Shown one piece after another: positions 33,195 through 43,959 of a DNA stretch of 64,000 nucleotides (position 1 is its first letter; the number at the start of each line of letters is the position of its first letter). The stretch comes from Neoceratodus forsteri. Taxonomy: Eukaryota; Chordata; Ceratodontiformes; Ceratodontidae. The position numbers and the translations under genes are program-made. The stretch is from positions 1,092,668,001 through 1,092,732,000 of the forward strand of contig CM057453.1 in the NCBI GenBank assembly GCA_016271365.2, in the 5' to 3' direction. The notes beneath the pieces were generated by a model. That model was not told the DNA's origin. It saw only the letters and a list, made by a program, of their open reading frames with translations, and made no database searches.

Positions 33195-35400
33195 TTATTT
33201 AATTTTTAAATTATTTAGTTTTTTAAGCAATGGTGCCAACTGAAAGTGTTCATTCAGTCCGGGAAAAATGCAGGCTCCCAATGTGTACTGGCAAAATGTC
33301 TCTCTACACATAATAAGATTGTCCAGATCTCCACCTCTAGGTCCAATAGAAACCTTTTCCAGGCCAATAAAACGAAATTTGTGGTCCTTGCCTTGTTTAC
33401 TCACATGTAGTGCAAGGGCATTGTCTACAGTGCCTATCTGGATATGTCTCACATGTTCCAGAATACGTACCCTTCATTTTCTCTTCGTTTTCCCGACATA
33501 GAAGCGCGAACGTGTACACAGCGCAACATATATAATAGCTTCAGATCCACAAGTGATAAAATCTCTAATATCGTACTTCTGCTTAATAAGAAGCTTTTTT
33601 CCAACCTGGATATATTCACAAGCAGTGCAGTTACCACATTTCCAGCAACCCAAGGGAAGGTCCAATGTTCTGTCTTTGGTATGGAGGAGCTGTGAATAAT
33701 TCTATCTCAAAGATTTTTTCCCTTTCTGTATGTAATTTGAAGGACTGCTGCTGTTATATCCGTTAAAGCCGGCTCAATGTTCAACATATGTAAATTCCCT
33801 TTTATGATATTCACAATGGCATAGTTCTGGGGGGTAAAAGTAACAAAATTAGGACCGCGTTTCTTCACATTATCTCCAATTTCACCATTAGCTATATTTC
33901 TTTTTGACATTCTATTTTTTGGTATCAGAAGAGAGTCGCTTTCTATTTGATCCACCTCACTTTTAGCTGTCTCCAAACATGTAGGAGAATATCCCCTCCT
34001 TTCGAACCTTTCCAGCATGAGTTTGGAACTTGCCACATAGTTCTCATGAGTACTACAACTGCGCTTAGCTCTCATAAGCTGGCCTTTGGGGATATTTCTC
34101 ACCACATGCTTAGGGTGACAGCTATCATAATGCAATATTGCATTACAATCTGTAGCCCTTCTGTACAGAGATGTAACAATTTCACTCCGATTTCCTTTTT
34201 CTATGCTTAACTCCAGAAACACAACACTAGTCTCACTTGCTGTAACTGAAAATTTTAAGTTCTGGTTACTCTCTTCTAGATATGTAACAAATTGTTCAAT
34301 TCCTCACCACTGTTCTTCCATATGATAAAGATATAATCAATATATTTGCATAATTAGGAGCCATAGCAGAACCCATGGCTGTTCCCTTAACTTGATGAAA
34401 GATATCAGTATCATATAGAACAACATTCTTAGTTAGAACATGCTCAGTAAGTTCCAAGAGAAATGTAATTAATTCCCCTGAATACGTAGTTTCTCTGTAC
34501 AAAGCATCCCCCAAATGTGTTAATCTGTCTCCACGGGGAATGTTGGTATACAGAGAAGATATATCCATGGTTACCAATAGCCATCCAGATTCAATTTCTA
34601 CCTCCTTTAAAAATTCTAGGATGTGCATAAAATCTCTTATATAGGCCCTGTGACCCTGTGCCACACCCTTGATATGGTCATCAATAAATTGTGCCAAGGG
34701 TTCCGTCAATGCGCCAATGCTGGAGACAATCGGTCTCATAGGCGGATCAGTAAGATTTTTATGAATTTTAGGTAACAAATATAATACTGCTCTACTTGGA
34801 GACTGAATAGTTAAAAAAGTCACCTATCTCGCTACTAATACCCCATTTGCAATTGCATGGTGGATGCATATATCAATCTGTTTCTTATAAAACATAGTTG
34901 GATCTGAGTGTAATTTTCAATAAAAATTAATGCCAGAAAGAAGCAAATGGATGGTTTTGTCATACTTATCTTTGCCCTCGCCACTACTTGTCTGCGGGCT
35001 TAATGGTGATGGAGGTGTTTTTCTCCAGTTGTTTCAAAGCCTCACATTCTTCTTTCGTGATATTCTGTCTTTCATATCCCCTTTGTTTATTCATAAAATT
35101 GCATATTTCTTTTTCACAGACTTTAAGAAAGACTCCCACCATGGGATTCATCTGTGGTTTAAATGTAGATCGCTTTTGTCACTTCATACATAGTTCTTTA
35201 TTCTCAACTGCATTAACATCTTGTATATCCTGTGTCTGGAAGTCGATAGACATAGTATCCAGCAACTTGTCAAATAAAATTCTTAAATTCAGTTTTCGAG
35301 TGTATGTATGCAAATCCACCACTGTATCAAACTCGTTGATGACATCAGTTGGTATAAACGATAGTCCCCTATTCAATAAGCTCTGTTCCACCACACTCAA
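33195..35400 (-). pseudogene. PLE reverse transcriptase/GIY-YIG, inverted copy, lacking YIDD
   Basis: Minus-strand copy: N-terminal region with VVEQSLLNRGLSFIP, then the RT with LLPKIHKNLTDPPMRPIVS, VTMDISSLYTNIP (motif A) and GTAMGSAMAPNYAN (motif B). Next to motif B about 110 bp are missing at 34,345-34,355, between two ATAT words, and with them the catalytic YIDD. Downstream: VFLELSIEKGN, the CWKCGNC zinc-type motif and the GIY-YIG endonuclease (IIYVALC, FYVGKT), a stop at the KRK codons, and the rest of the domain at 33,452-33,195. Dead by deletion, stops and frameshifts. Confidence 0.88.
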
Positions 35401-35548
35401 AGTGTATTCAGATAAAAGTATTATTTATCTCCAATACTTGCCCCTCCTCCTGAAATTCCTTTTGTACTGTGTTTGCCACCTCCCCCTGTGTGTCTCCTGA
35501 TATCGATCTCTCATATTGTCTATACCTCTGGGTCCTACCCTTCCCCTT

Positions 35549-38375
35549 GCCTCACGGGACTATGAGAGAGGCCATATTTTTGAATGGGGAAAAAAGGCTG
35601 AGCAGTATACGCACTTGATTTTAAAAAAGCCATCTAACCAGAACACATATACAAGTGCCTCTGGATCTGAGACTGATGATGGGGAAGAGGAAGGACATAC
35701 ACATGCTCTAAATAAGCCTTTTTTAGGACCCCATATGACCCCAGCTTTAGATCCCAAAGATAATCAGGAACAAATAACTTACAACTAGGATGCTGAACAC
35801 ATCACAAATGACAGATATACACCCCCACCTGAATGCTCCAACATGCCCCCCCGAATTTGTGTGTCTCAGTAATATTGGAAATGGTGCAGCGGGAGACAAC
35901 TACACAGACAATGCAGAACATGGTCGAACTACCAATACCTCCCAGTCAATCGTTGCGCACAGACCCTCGGCTTACACAATTTGCGGACGAAATACCAGGA
36001 GGGGTACCAGAGGCAAGGGGAGGGGTAGGACACAGAGGTATAGACAATATGAGAGATCAATAAAAGAAGACACACAGGGGGAGGTAGCAAACACAGTACA
36101 AAAGGAATTTCAGGAGAAGGGGCAACTATCGGAGATAAGTAATGCTTTTACTGATGATGTGATTGTCAACATATCTGAATACACTTTGAGTGTAGTGGAA
36201 CAGAGCTTATTGAATAGGGGACTATCGTTTATACCCACTAGTGTCATCAACGAGTTTGATAAAGTGGTGGATTTGCATACATATGCTCGAAAACTGACAA
36301 ACTGCCGGATACTATGTCTTAGATGAATTCCACAGTGGGAGTCTTTCTTAAAGTCTGTGGAAAAGAAATATGCAATTTTATGAATAAACAAAGGGGATAT
36401 GAAAGACAGAATATCATGAAAGAAGAACAAGAGTCTTCGGAACAACTGGAGAAAAACACCACCATCACCATTAAACCTGCAGACAAGGGTGGGGCAATAG
36501 TGGTGATGGGCAAAGATAAGTATGACAAAGCGATCTACTTGCTTCTTTCTGACATTAATTTCTATTGTAAATTACACTCAGATCCAACTATGTTTTATAA
36601 GAAACAGATTCACAATGCAATTGCAAATGGGGTTATTAGTAACGAGACAGGTGAGTTTTTAACTGTTCAGACTCCACGTAGAATAGTATTATATGGGTTA
36701 TGTAAAATTCATAAATATCTTACTGATCCACCTATGAGACCGACTGTCTCTGGCAATGGAGCATTGACAGAACCCTTGGCACAATTTATTGATGACCATA
36801 TCAAAGGTGTGGCACAGGGTCACAGGGCCTATATAGGAGATTCTATGCACATCCTAGAAATTTTAAAGGAGGTAGAAATTGAATCTGGATGGCTATTGGT
36901 AACCATGGATATATCTTCTCTGTATACCAACATTCCCCATGGAGATGGATTAACACATTTGGGGGATGCTTTGTACAGAGAAACAACGTATTCAGGGGAA
37001 TTAATTACATTTCTCTTGGAACTTACGGAGCATGTTCTAACTAAGAATGTTGTTCTATACGATACTGATATCTTTCTTCAAGTTAAGAGAACAGCCATGG
37101 GTTCCGCTATGGCTCCTAATTATGCAAATATTTACTTGGCAGAAAGGGAGAACCATGTTATATTTGATTCCGATATAAATCCCTTTTATGAAAGTTTGGA
37201 TGTTTCTAAAAGATATATTGATGATATATCTTTATCATATGGAAGAACAGCAGTGAGGAGTTGAACACATTTTTTTACATATCTAGAAGAGAGTAACAAT
37301 AACTTAAAATGTTCAGTTACATTAACTGAGACTAATGTTGTGTTTCTGGATTGAAGCATAGAAAAAGGAAATCAGGGTGAAATTGTTACATCTCTGTACA
37401 GAAGGGCTACAGATTGTAATGCAATACTGCATTATGATAGTTGTCACCCTAAGCATGTGGTGAGAAATATCCCCAAAGGCCAGCTTATGAGAGCTAAGCG
37501 CAATTGTAGTACTCATGAGAACTATGTGGCAAGTTCCAATCTCAAGCTGGAAAGGTTCGAAAGGAGGGGATATTCTTCTACATGTTTGGAGACAGCTAAA
37601 AGTGAGGTGGATCAAACAGAAGCAGATTCTCTTCTGATACCAAAAAACAGAATGTCAAAAAGAAATATAGCTAATGGTGAAATTGGAGATTATGTGAAGA
37701 AACACGGTCCTAACTTTGTTACTACTTTTACCCCCCAGAACTATGCCATTGTGAATATCATAAAAGGGAATTTACATATGTTGAACATTGAGCCGGCCTT
37801 AAGGGATATAATAGCAGCAGACCTTCAAGTTACATGCAGAAGGGGAAAAAATCTTCGAGATAGAATTATTCACAGCTCCTCCGTTCCAAACAAAGACAGA
37901 ACATTGGACCTTCCCTTGGGTTGCTGGAAATGTGGTAACTGCACTGCTTCTGAATATATCCAGGTTGGAAAAAAGCTTCTTAGTAAGCAGAAGTACGATA
38001 TTAGAGATTTTAATCACTTGTGGATCTGAAGCTATTATATATGTTGCACTGTGTACACGTTCATGCTTCTATGTCGGGAAAACTAAGAGAAAATGAAGGG
38101 TACGTATTCTGGAACATGTGAGATATATCCAAATGGGCACTGCAGACAATGCCCTTGCACTACATGTGAGTAAACAAGGCAAGGACCACAAATTTCATTT
38201 TATTGGTCTGGAAAAGGTTTCTATTGGACCTAGAGGTGGAGATCTGGACAATCTTATTATGTGTAGAGAGACATTTTGGCAGTACACATTGGGAGCCTGT
38301 ATTTTCCCAGGACTGAATGAACACTTTCAGTTGGCACCATTGCTTAAAAAACTAAATAATTTAAAAATTAAATAA
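35549..38375 (+). pseudogene. PLE reverse transcriptase/GIY-YIG, main copy
   Basis: N-terminal, poorly conserved region 35,549-36,320 in two frames. Then, from 36,323, the DKG motif (KPADKGGAIVV), the KIHKYLTDPPMRPTVS block, MDISSLYTNIP, AMGSAMAPNYANIYLAE and YIDD (37,213-37,224). A two-base insertion right after YIDD shifts the frame. The remainder reads on at 37,457-38,020 with CWKCGNC. One extra A near 38,010 shifts the frame again. The GIY-YIG domain (IIYVALC, FYVGKT) follows, with a TGA after KRK, and continues to 38,375. The protein would nick DNA and prime reverse transcription there. Confidence 0.9.
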
Positions 38376-38781
38376 GTAATACAGTTCCTATATTTTATAT
38401 CCAGAGGATTTTGGTATTATAGATTTATTCAGTTAAAGATGATTCCTTGATTTCTATATATGTGAAACATGTATAATTGTTAGTGTAACATAAGACAATA
38501 TAATATTCCCATTTATATAGTTAGCTTTTAAATAATTAAGTCACAATCTCTAGGTACATGTCTGTGTTTTTCAGGTCTGTGCTATCCTGTCAGTAACATC
38601 GACTCTGTAGTCTTTTATAATCATAGTAGTTATATTTACAGTATTCATGGTAGTGTATTTACAGTGCGTCACTAGGGTTAGTTATTTCTACTCATTTTTT
38701 AGGTGCAATATTGTGATTTTTCTAATCCTGTATATACGGTATTGTGCTATTTAAATGGTAACACTTGGTGGCACCAATGTC

Positions 38782-38816
38782 TTGATAAAGCATCTGTATG
38801 ATGTGAAACGTACGTC
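38782..38816 (+). ncRNA. Degenerate hammerhead-like motif in PLE end (main copy)
   Basis: TTGATAA (38,782-38,788), stem II GCATC (38,790-38,794) with GATGT, GAAAC (38,805-38,809), then GTAC and GTC (38,814-38,816). Stem III would be only AC/GT around GTAC, the minimal form described for PLEs. CTGATGA has become TTGATAA, so activity is unlikely. Confidence 0.6.
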
Positions 38817-39058
38817 TACGGGGTGTGTGTGTGTGCGCTACATTTGTATTTAAATAACATCATATTTTTTAATGTGCCCTAGTGTTGAGCTTATGACTGT
38901 GGTAGAGTTGTAGCCAATGTTTTGTGTTAATGCTTCAGATGTGATTGTTGGCTCCTCTTTTGGGTCCTTTAGTCGCTGTGCTTTATTGCGTCTACACTGG
39001 AGAGAGTCCTAAGGGACCAGTGTAAGGAGGATAAATAAAAAGTCTACAACAAAAAAAA

Positions 39059-39415
39059 AGAACAAAAACTCCATGTTTTGGGGTTTCCTCTGAGGGGTTT
39101 TGCTCCAGGTAGGAGTAGAGAATCAGTTTTCCAATTCCCAGTCAAACATTAATTTTCTCAGTTAGCAGAGGTTAGCAACAGATCTCTCAGCCCAGGTTCA
39201 CAGCTGATGTGGGGCTGAGTTAATGCTTTGGTGGGAGGGGGGGGACACTGGGGAGAACTAGAGCTGGATTGAATGGGTACTGTACTTTGAGAGCCAGCCA
39301 AGACAGTAAGCAGTCAAAGCTGAGTTACTGCTGGAGTACAGCAGATTTAAGGGACAGTTAGTTAGTTGGGGTCTCGTGCTGCAAGTGCTGGAACTGCTGA
39401 TAGGAGGAGAGTAAG

Positions 39416-39418
<3 letters not shown>
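39059..39418. other. No recognisable feature
   Basis: Sequence between the end of the split SINE and the TA/CA microsatellite. It has one G-run (39,233-39,243). No coding or repeat signal recognised. Confidence 0.5.
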
Positions 39419-39460
<42 letters not shown>

Positions 39461-39464
39461 TACA

Positions 39465-39509
<45 letters not shown>

Positions 39510-39553
39510 ACATATATCTATACACACACACACACACACACACACACATAAAT

Positions 39554-39612
<59 letters not shown>

Positions 39613-39650
39613 TATGCACACATATATACATACACATATACACACACTTT
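39419..39650. repeat. Compound (TA)n/(CA)n microsatellite
   Basis: About 230 bp of alternating TA and CA runs with short interruptions. All open frames over it (for example a long cysteine/valine/tyrosine frame on the minus strand) are low-complexity artefacts. It lies at the left edge of the Tigger-like element. Confidence 0.97.
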
Positions 39651-40412
39651 AGTTCCCCGTTGTAGTGAGATGCTGGCTATAACGAACCGGGCGCGTGGCT
39701 CCTGACAGCAAACAGCAGTTAAAAAATGCATCGATACCTTTTCTACCCTTCCCCGACTGTAGTTTTTCCCTGACTGTACACTCCCTCCTGGTTGCACACC
39801 AGTCCCTTACCGGATGGCAGTGGGTTAGCTCCTTTAATGTATTTCACTGCTGTTTATAGTTGCTGTTACAGCAGTAGCAGCAGTGGCAACATGTTTTGAC
39901 TCCTGAATGACTTCCAGATTCTCACTGAGCAGCAGCAGCGCGTCCATGTCTAACCAGCAAAAAGCAGGTTAGAAGTTACTGCATTTATTTAATAGAAATA
40001 GCAGCACAGACACAAACAAGGGGGTGAACTGGTAAAAGTGGAAATCCGACCAGCCAGTGACCGCTGAACAGGTGAGTACATAGGCTGAACAGCTGAAAGC
40101 TGTTATGAGTCTGCTACCAGCAGGTGGGAGACAGAAAGTCTTTTTACATACAACTACCTGTACTTTTACAATTATTTAAATATTTTATTTCCAAGTGTTT
40201 TGTGTCTTTTCTTCTTGTACCTGTTTCACTTGGATCAGTTTGGGACTGAGAGGGTCAACTGTACTGCTGTGTACTACTGTATGCAAGTTCACTGTTTTTT
40301 TTTTTTGTTTGTTTTTTATTAGTGTCCCTTGTTGTAATGAACAGCGAGCTATAACAAACATACATTAAAGCTCTGGCTCTGATTCTGTTCGTTATAGCGA
40401 GGGACTACTGTA
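39646..40412. mobile_element. Non-autonomous pogo/Tigger-like DNA element
   Basis: The right end reads, in reverse complement, CAGTAGTCCCTCGCTATAACGAACAG from 40,412, followed on the outside by TA. The left side has TTAGTTCCCCGTTGTAGTGAG and GCTATAACGAAC at 39,647-39,685. A further direct copy of that block lies at 40,323-40,360. The TIR type and TA target fit the pogo/Tigger group of mariners. No transposase is present. The left end is disturbed by the microsatellite. Confidence 0.55.
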
Positions 40413-41099
40413 TTTACTCTCCATATTTAAAGTAGCAGTGTATGTGGGTAGGCAGAGGAAAGAGATTTTAAGTCAGCGTGTTGGGGCACTTTGAGACTTG
40501 ACTTTAAATTTGTAACAGGTAGTGTGGGAAGCCTAGCTCGGCAAATTAATCTTGAGGTTGAGAAGACTAAGAAGCCCTGTAAATCAGGTCCCAGCGCATG
40601 ATAGTCCACAGTTCACAGAAGACTGCAGGAGGAACACCAGTCCAAGGTAGGAGATAGCACACTACTGTGTTCTGGTATACTTAAGCAGTCAGCTTTAGGG
40701 TAGGTTGCTTCAGGTGCTAAGTAAACATCTAGTGGGTAAGGAGTAGTAGGAAGCAAGATAAGGTACCAGGAAAGGAGGTTGAAAAGGGAATGAAGGAGAC
40801 AGCTTTTCGAGCAGACACCCTATCTAGAGTAGGGTAACAAATACATTGGGGCAAGTGGGTAAGGAGCAGTAGACACCCACAGCAAGTTAGGCACATGTAG
40901 CTGGGTTAAAAAGTGGAAAACAAGAGAAACCCTATCTAGGGTAGTGTACCAAACACATTTCAGACAAGAAAAGGAGGAGGAAGAAACGCAAAGGACATAG
41001 AAAAAAGGCAGTAAGATACAGGGAACTTTCAACAGGAATGAAGGTAAATGAAGGAAAGAGCATGGGAGTGGTGCAGTGCAAAGGTGAGGAGCAGCAGTC
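40413..41099. other. Unassigned, possibly 5' leader of the large CR1
   Basis: Purine-rich, with no coding signal. CCCTATCTAG.GTAG.GTA.CAAA.ACATT occurs twice (about 40,818 and 40,931) along with AGTGGGTAAGGAG words, so it includes a small direct duplication. Its position just before the CR1 ORF1 remnant suggests a 5' UTR, but no second copy is available to compare. Confidence 0.35.
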
Positions 41100-42929
41100 T
41101 TTAAGGACACCTTCTAAAGACATAGGTGATGCCTCTCTAGGTTGAGGGCAGAAGCTGCTGGACTCCAAGCTGAACTGTCAAGGGTGCAGAGAGCCTTCTG
41201 CCCCACCCAGGAGCCACAGAGTCTGACACCACTCCTCCAGAGGATGGACCAGGTAGAGGCAGAGCACTTGGATTTTGGTTGGCTCTGGTAAGGTGGGGGA
41301 GGCAGGATGGGTACACTTTCCTCAACCTGGACCACTATACAATTCCGTCACCATACTGGAGGGATGGGGCAGCCAGCAGGAGGCACCCATAGCAGTGTGA
41401 AGAGAGGAAGGAAGTTGGGGTCCTCAGAAGGGGAGGCCTGAAGAACGGGGGAAGAGGCCCCCAGCCAAGGAGGAAGCAGTTGCTGGTGGGGGACTCTGCT
41501 GTTAGGGGGACAGACATGGGAGCAAGGGGAGAAAGGGAGAGGGAGGTGAAGCACCTGAGAGGTGTTTCAGTATGGAGAGTGGATCCGGAGGACTGCTAGG
41601 GCAGCAGGAGATGGAAGGGAGATGTCATTGTCCACCTGGAGACAAATTAACCAGGAATGGGAAAGAGGAGGTACAGTGCAGGGAAATTTCACGGAGCCGA
41701 GGAGGGCCTCAAGCAAGTGGCATGCATGGTGGCTTTTGCTGAGGTGTTACCTGTATATGGCCAGGAAAAGGCTAGGACACTCCACACCAGGGCTTTAACA
41801 ACTGGCTGAAGGCATGCTGCAAGGAGGAGGGCTTCGACTACACTGGGGACTGGGGCCAGCTTGGGAGGTTATGGGCCTCTATGTGAGAGGCAGCCTGCAT
41901 CTTTCCTGGAGCAGAATCACAGCCTAAGTGGGAGTTTTAAATGCTACTTTGATGAGCATTTAAAGCAGCAGTGTAATGAAATTGGGCAAAATAACTTGAC
42001 GCTACTTTTTTTTCCTCTATAAAAGAATCCAGGCATCTTCCAGTTTTATTTGGTGGTACAATTTTCGGATTCCATCAAAATTCGAGTATTTTGTAAATGT
42101 TTTACATTTAGTTTTTTCTCAAGAAAAAAAAAGATGCCCACCACATTTTGCATAGGAATACAATTGTAGACCTAGCAAGGGTTAGGACTGAGAAAATAAA
42201 AAAATACTCATAGTGCACATTACAGAAGGCACTTGGACAAGTACATTTGCAGGGTTTTATTTAACTCTAAAAATTGATTAGCGTTTTGCTCATAAAAGTG
42301 CTAAAACATTGTGAAAATGCATAGCACCTGCCTCACTGTGTTTAACATAGCACTTCTAGAAAACCTATATAACTACTTTCTGAACAGTTAGTATTGTCCC
42401 AAGAAAAAAACTGCTAATCAATTATTTAAAACCCTGATTTGATAGGTATGCTGATATTTCTATTAACTGTAGCTTAAACTAGCTTTTTTTAGAAAAACAT
42501 TTTTCCTTGCACTGCTGTTTTAAACTAGCTGGGGGTGGGGTGTAAAACAAAGGGAGGCAACAATATCATATATCAGAAACTGCCCATTTTCATATGCAAC
42601 AAATACATAAAATTACACAAACGCTGACTACAGAATACAAAATATAAAATGCTCTTTAGCTTGTGCAGTTGTACAGTACAAGTGCCCGCCCCCCCCGATG
42701 AAGCAGCAGGGATGGAGAACCCAAGAGGAGTAAGCTCCCCCAGGGCAGAGGCACAAGAAGACAAGGGTGGGGACAAGGCAGAGTACAAAGGGGGGGATAA
42801 ATCAAGACAACAAGAAGAAAGAGTAAAGTAGACAGGTAACAGAGAAGGTACCAAGGGAAGAGGGGGTCAAGGGGAGCTTCAGGGAACAATACAGGAGGGT
42901 CGGGCAAGGAAGCAGGCAGGGAGGGAGTA

Positions 42930-43600
42930 GGGGATGGACAGCCATGTGTGCCAGTGCAAGGAGTCTGGGAAATAAAATTCCAGGCCTGGAGGTCATCATG
43001 ACAGAGGTCAGCCTGGATCTGATGGCCATAACACAGCCATGGTGCACAGAGAGTCATGAATGGGACATAGTCATACCAGGATACACTCTGTTCAGGAGAG
43101 ACAGCAAAGCGAGAAGGGGGTTGTACTATATGTGACAGACAGAATAAAGGCCATGGATGTACAGGGGCACCTGGAGGAAAATTAAGAGATGGAGCCTGGA
43201 GTTGCTGTGGGTTATCCTGGAGATAGGTACTGGGGCCATTAGATATACCCATACAAGGGTGGTATACCTACCCCCAGCACAGGGAGAGGAGTTGCATAAG
43301 GCACTTGGGAAAGCCATCATCAGGATGGCAAATAAGGGAGAGGAGCTGCTAACTGAGGACTTCAATCTGCCAGATATGGACTGGAGCTTTCCAACTGCAG
43401 CTTTGACAAGGAACAGGGCCATCATTGACTCTCTACAATGGGCTCTTCTCAGGCAGCTAGTCAAGGAACCCACTAGGGATGGGGCAGTGCTGAACCTGGT
43501 GCTTACAAACAGGGATGGTGCTGCTGATGTCACAGTAGGCAGTCCCTACGTATCAGTGATCATTGTACAATGTGATTTAATATTAAGGTGGGAACAGAGG
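42930..43600 (+). pseudogene. CR1 endonuclease domain, broken
   Basis: The APE-type endonuclease that would nick the target. It reads a NARSL-like start, LDLMAITQPWC (the ITETW position, changed), HEWDIVIPGYTLFRRD, then in another frame a VVYLPPAQ block, EDFNLPDMDW (G of GDFN changed to E), RQLVKEPTR and LNLVLTNRD. Key residues are altered and frames shift at about 43,135. Confidence 0.8.
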
Positions 43601-43959
43601 CAAACCACAGAAGGAGGAAGTCATGGATTTTAGGATGGCGGATTTTAAGGAAATGAGAGACTGCCTCAGAAAACTGCCTTGTGGGGGGATTGCCAGGGAA
43701 GGCACAGTGGGGAAAAATAAGGGAGGCATAATTAAGGCAACCAACTCCTGTGTGAAGGAAGTGAGCAACAGCAGAAGGAAAAAGAGACTGTTATGGTTTT
43801 CTAGGGTAGGTGGGGAGGGGGAAAAAGGGCAACAGTCAGGAGGTATAAGGAAACACAGAGGGAGAAAGACATGGAGGTATACCAAGTAAAACAGATGGAA
43901 GCAGGAAAGGCAGTGAGGGAGCAAAGGTTCAGAGAGAGGGAGGAATAACCAAAGGGGTA

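Larger units (their letters stand above)
32637..38991. mobile_element. Penelope-like element, head-to-head pair, one insertion
   Basis: Two PLE copies face away from each other: minus at 32,637-35,548 and plus at 35,549-38,991. CTACACTGGAGAGA occurs at 32,623-32,636 and again at 38,992-39,005, a 14-bp target duplication around the whole pair. The pair therefore arrived as a unit or was formed during one integration. PLEs are known for inverted, partial 5' copies, but this one is almost 2.9 kb long. Arms (32,640-35,548 and 36,008-38,930) are very similar, with differences in frameshifts and one deletion. Confidence 0.9.
32045..39058 (+). mobile_element. tRNA-derived SINE, split in two by the PLE insertion
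   Basis: The head is at 32,045-32,110 (CCAGTGGTGCTGAGGGTTGAGG, CAGGTTCGGGAGTGG), the body runs to 32,636, and the 3' end lies beyond the PLE at 39,006-39,058 (GTCCTAAGGGACCAGTGTAAGGAGG, ATAAATAAA, A-run). Joining the halves restores the order seen in the copy at 25.5 kb, where CTCTGGAGAGACTTCAAGTAGG runs on without a break. The outer flanks share AAGAACAAA (about 32,033 and 39,059), the SINE's own target duplication. Confidence 0.88.

Noticed and set aside
39258..39797. 179-codon minus-strand frame rich in C, V and Y
   Set aside because: Pure translation of TA/CA microsatellite sequence.
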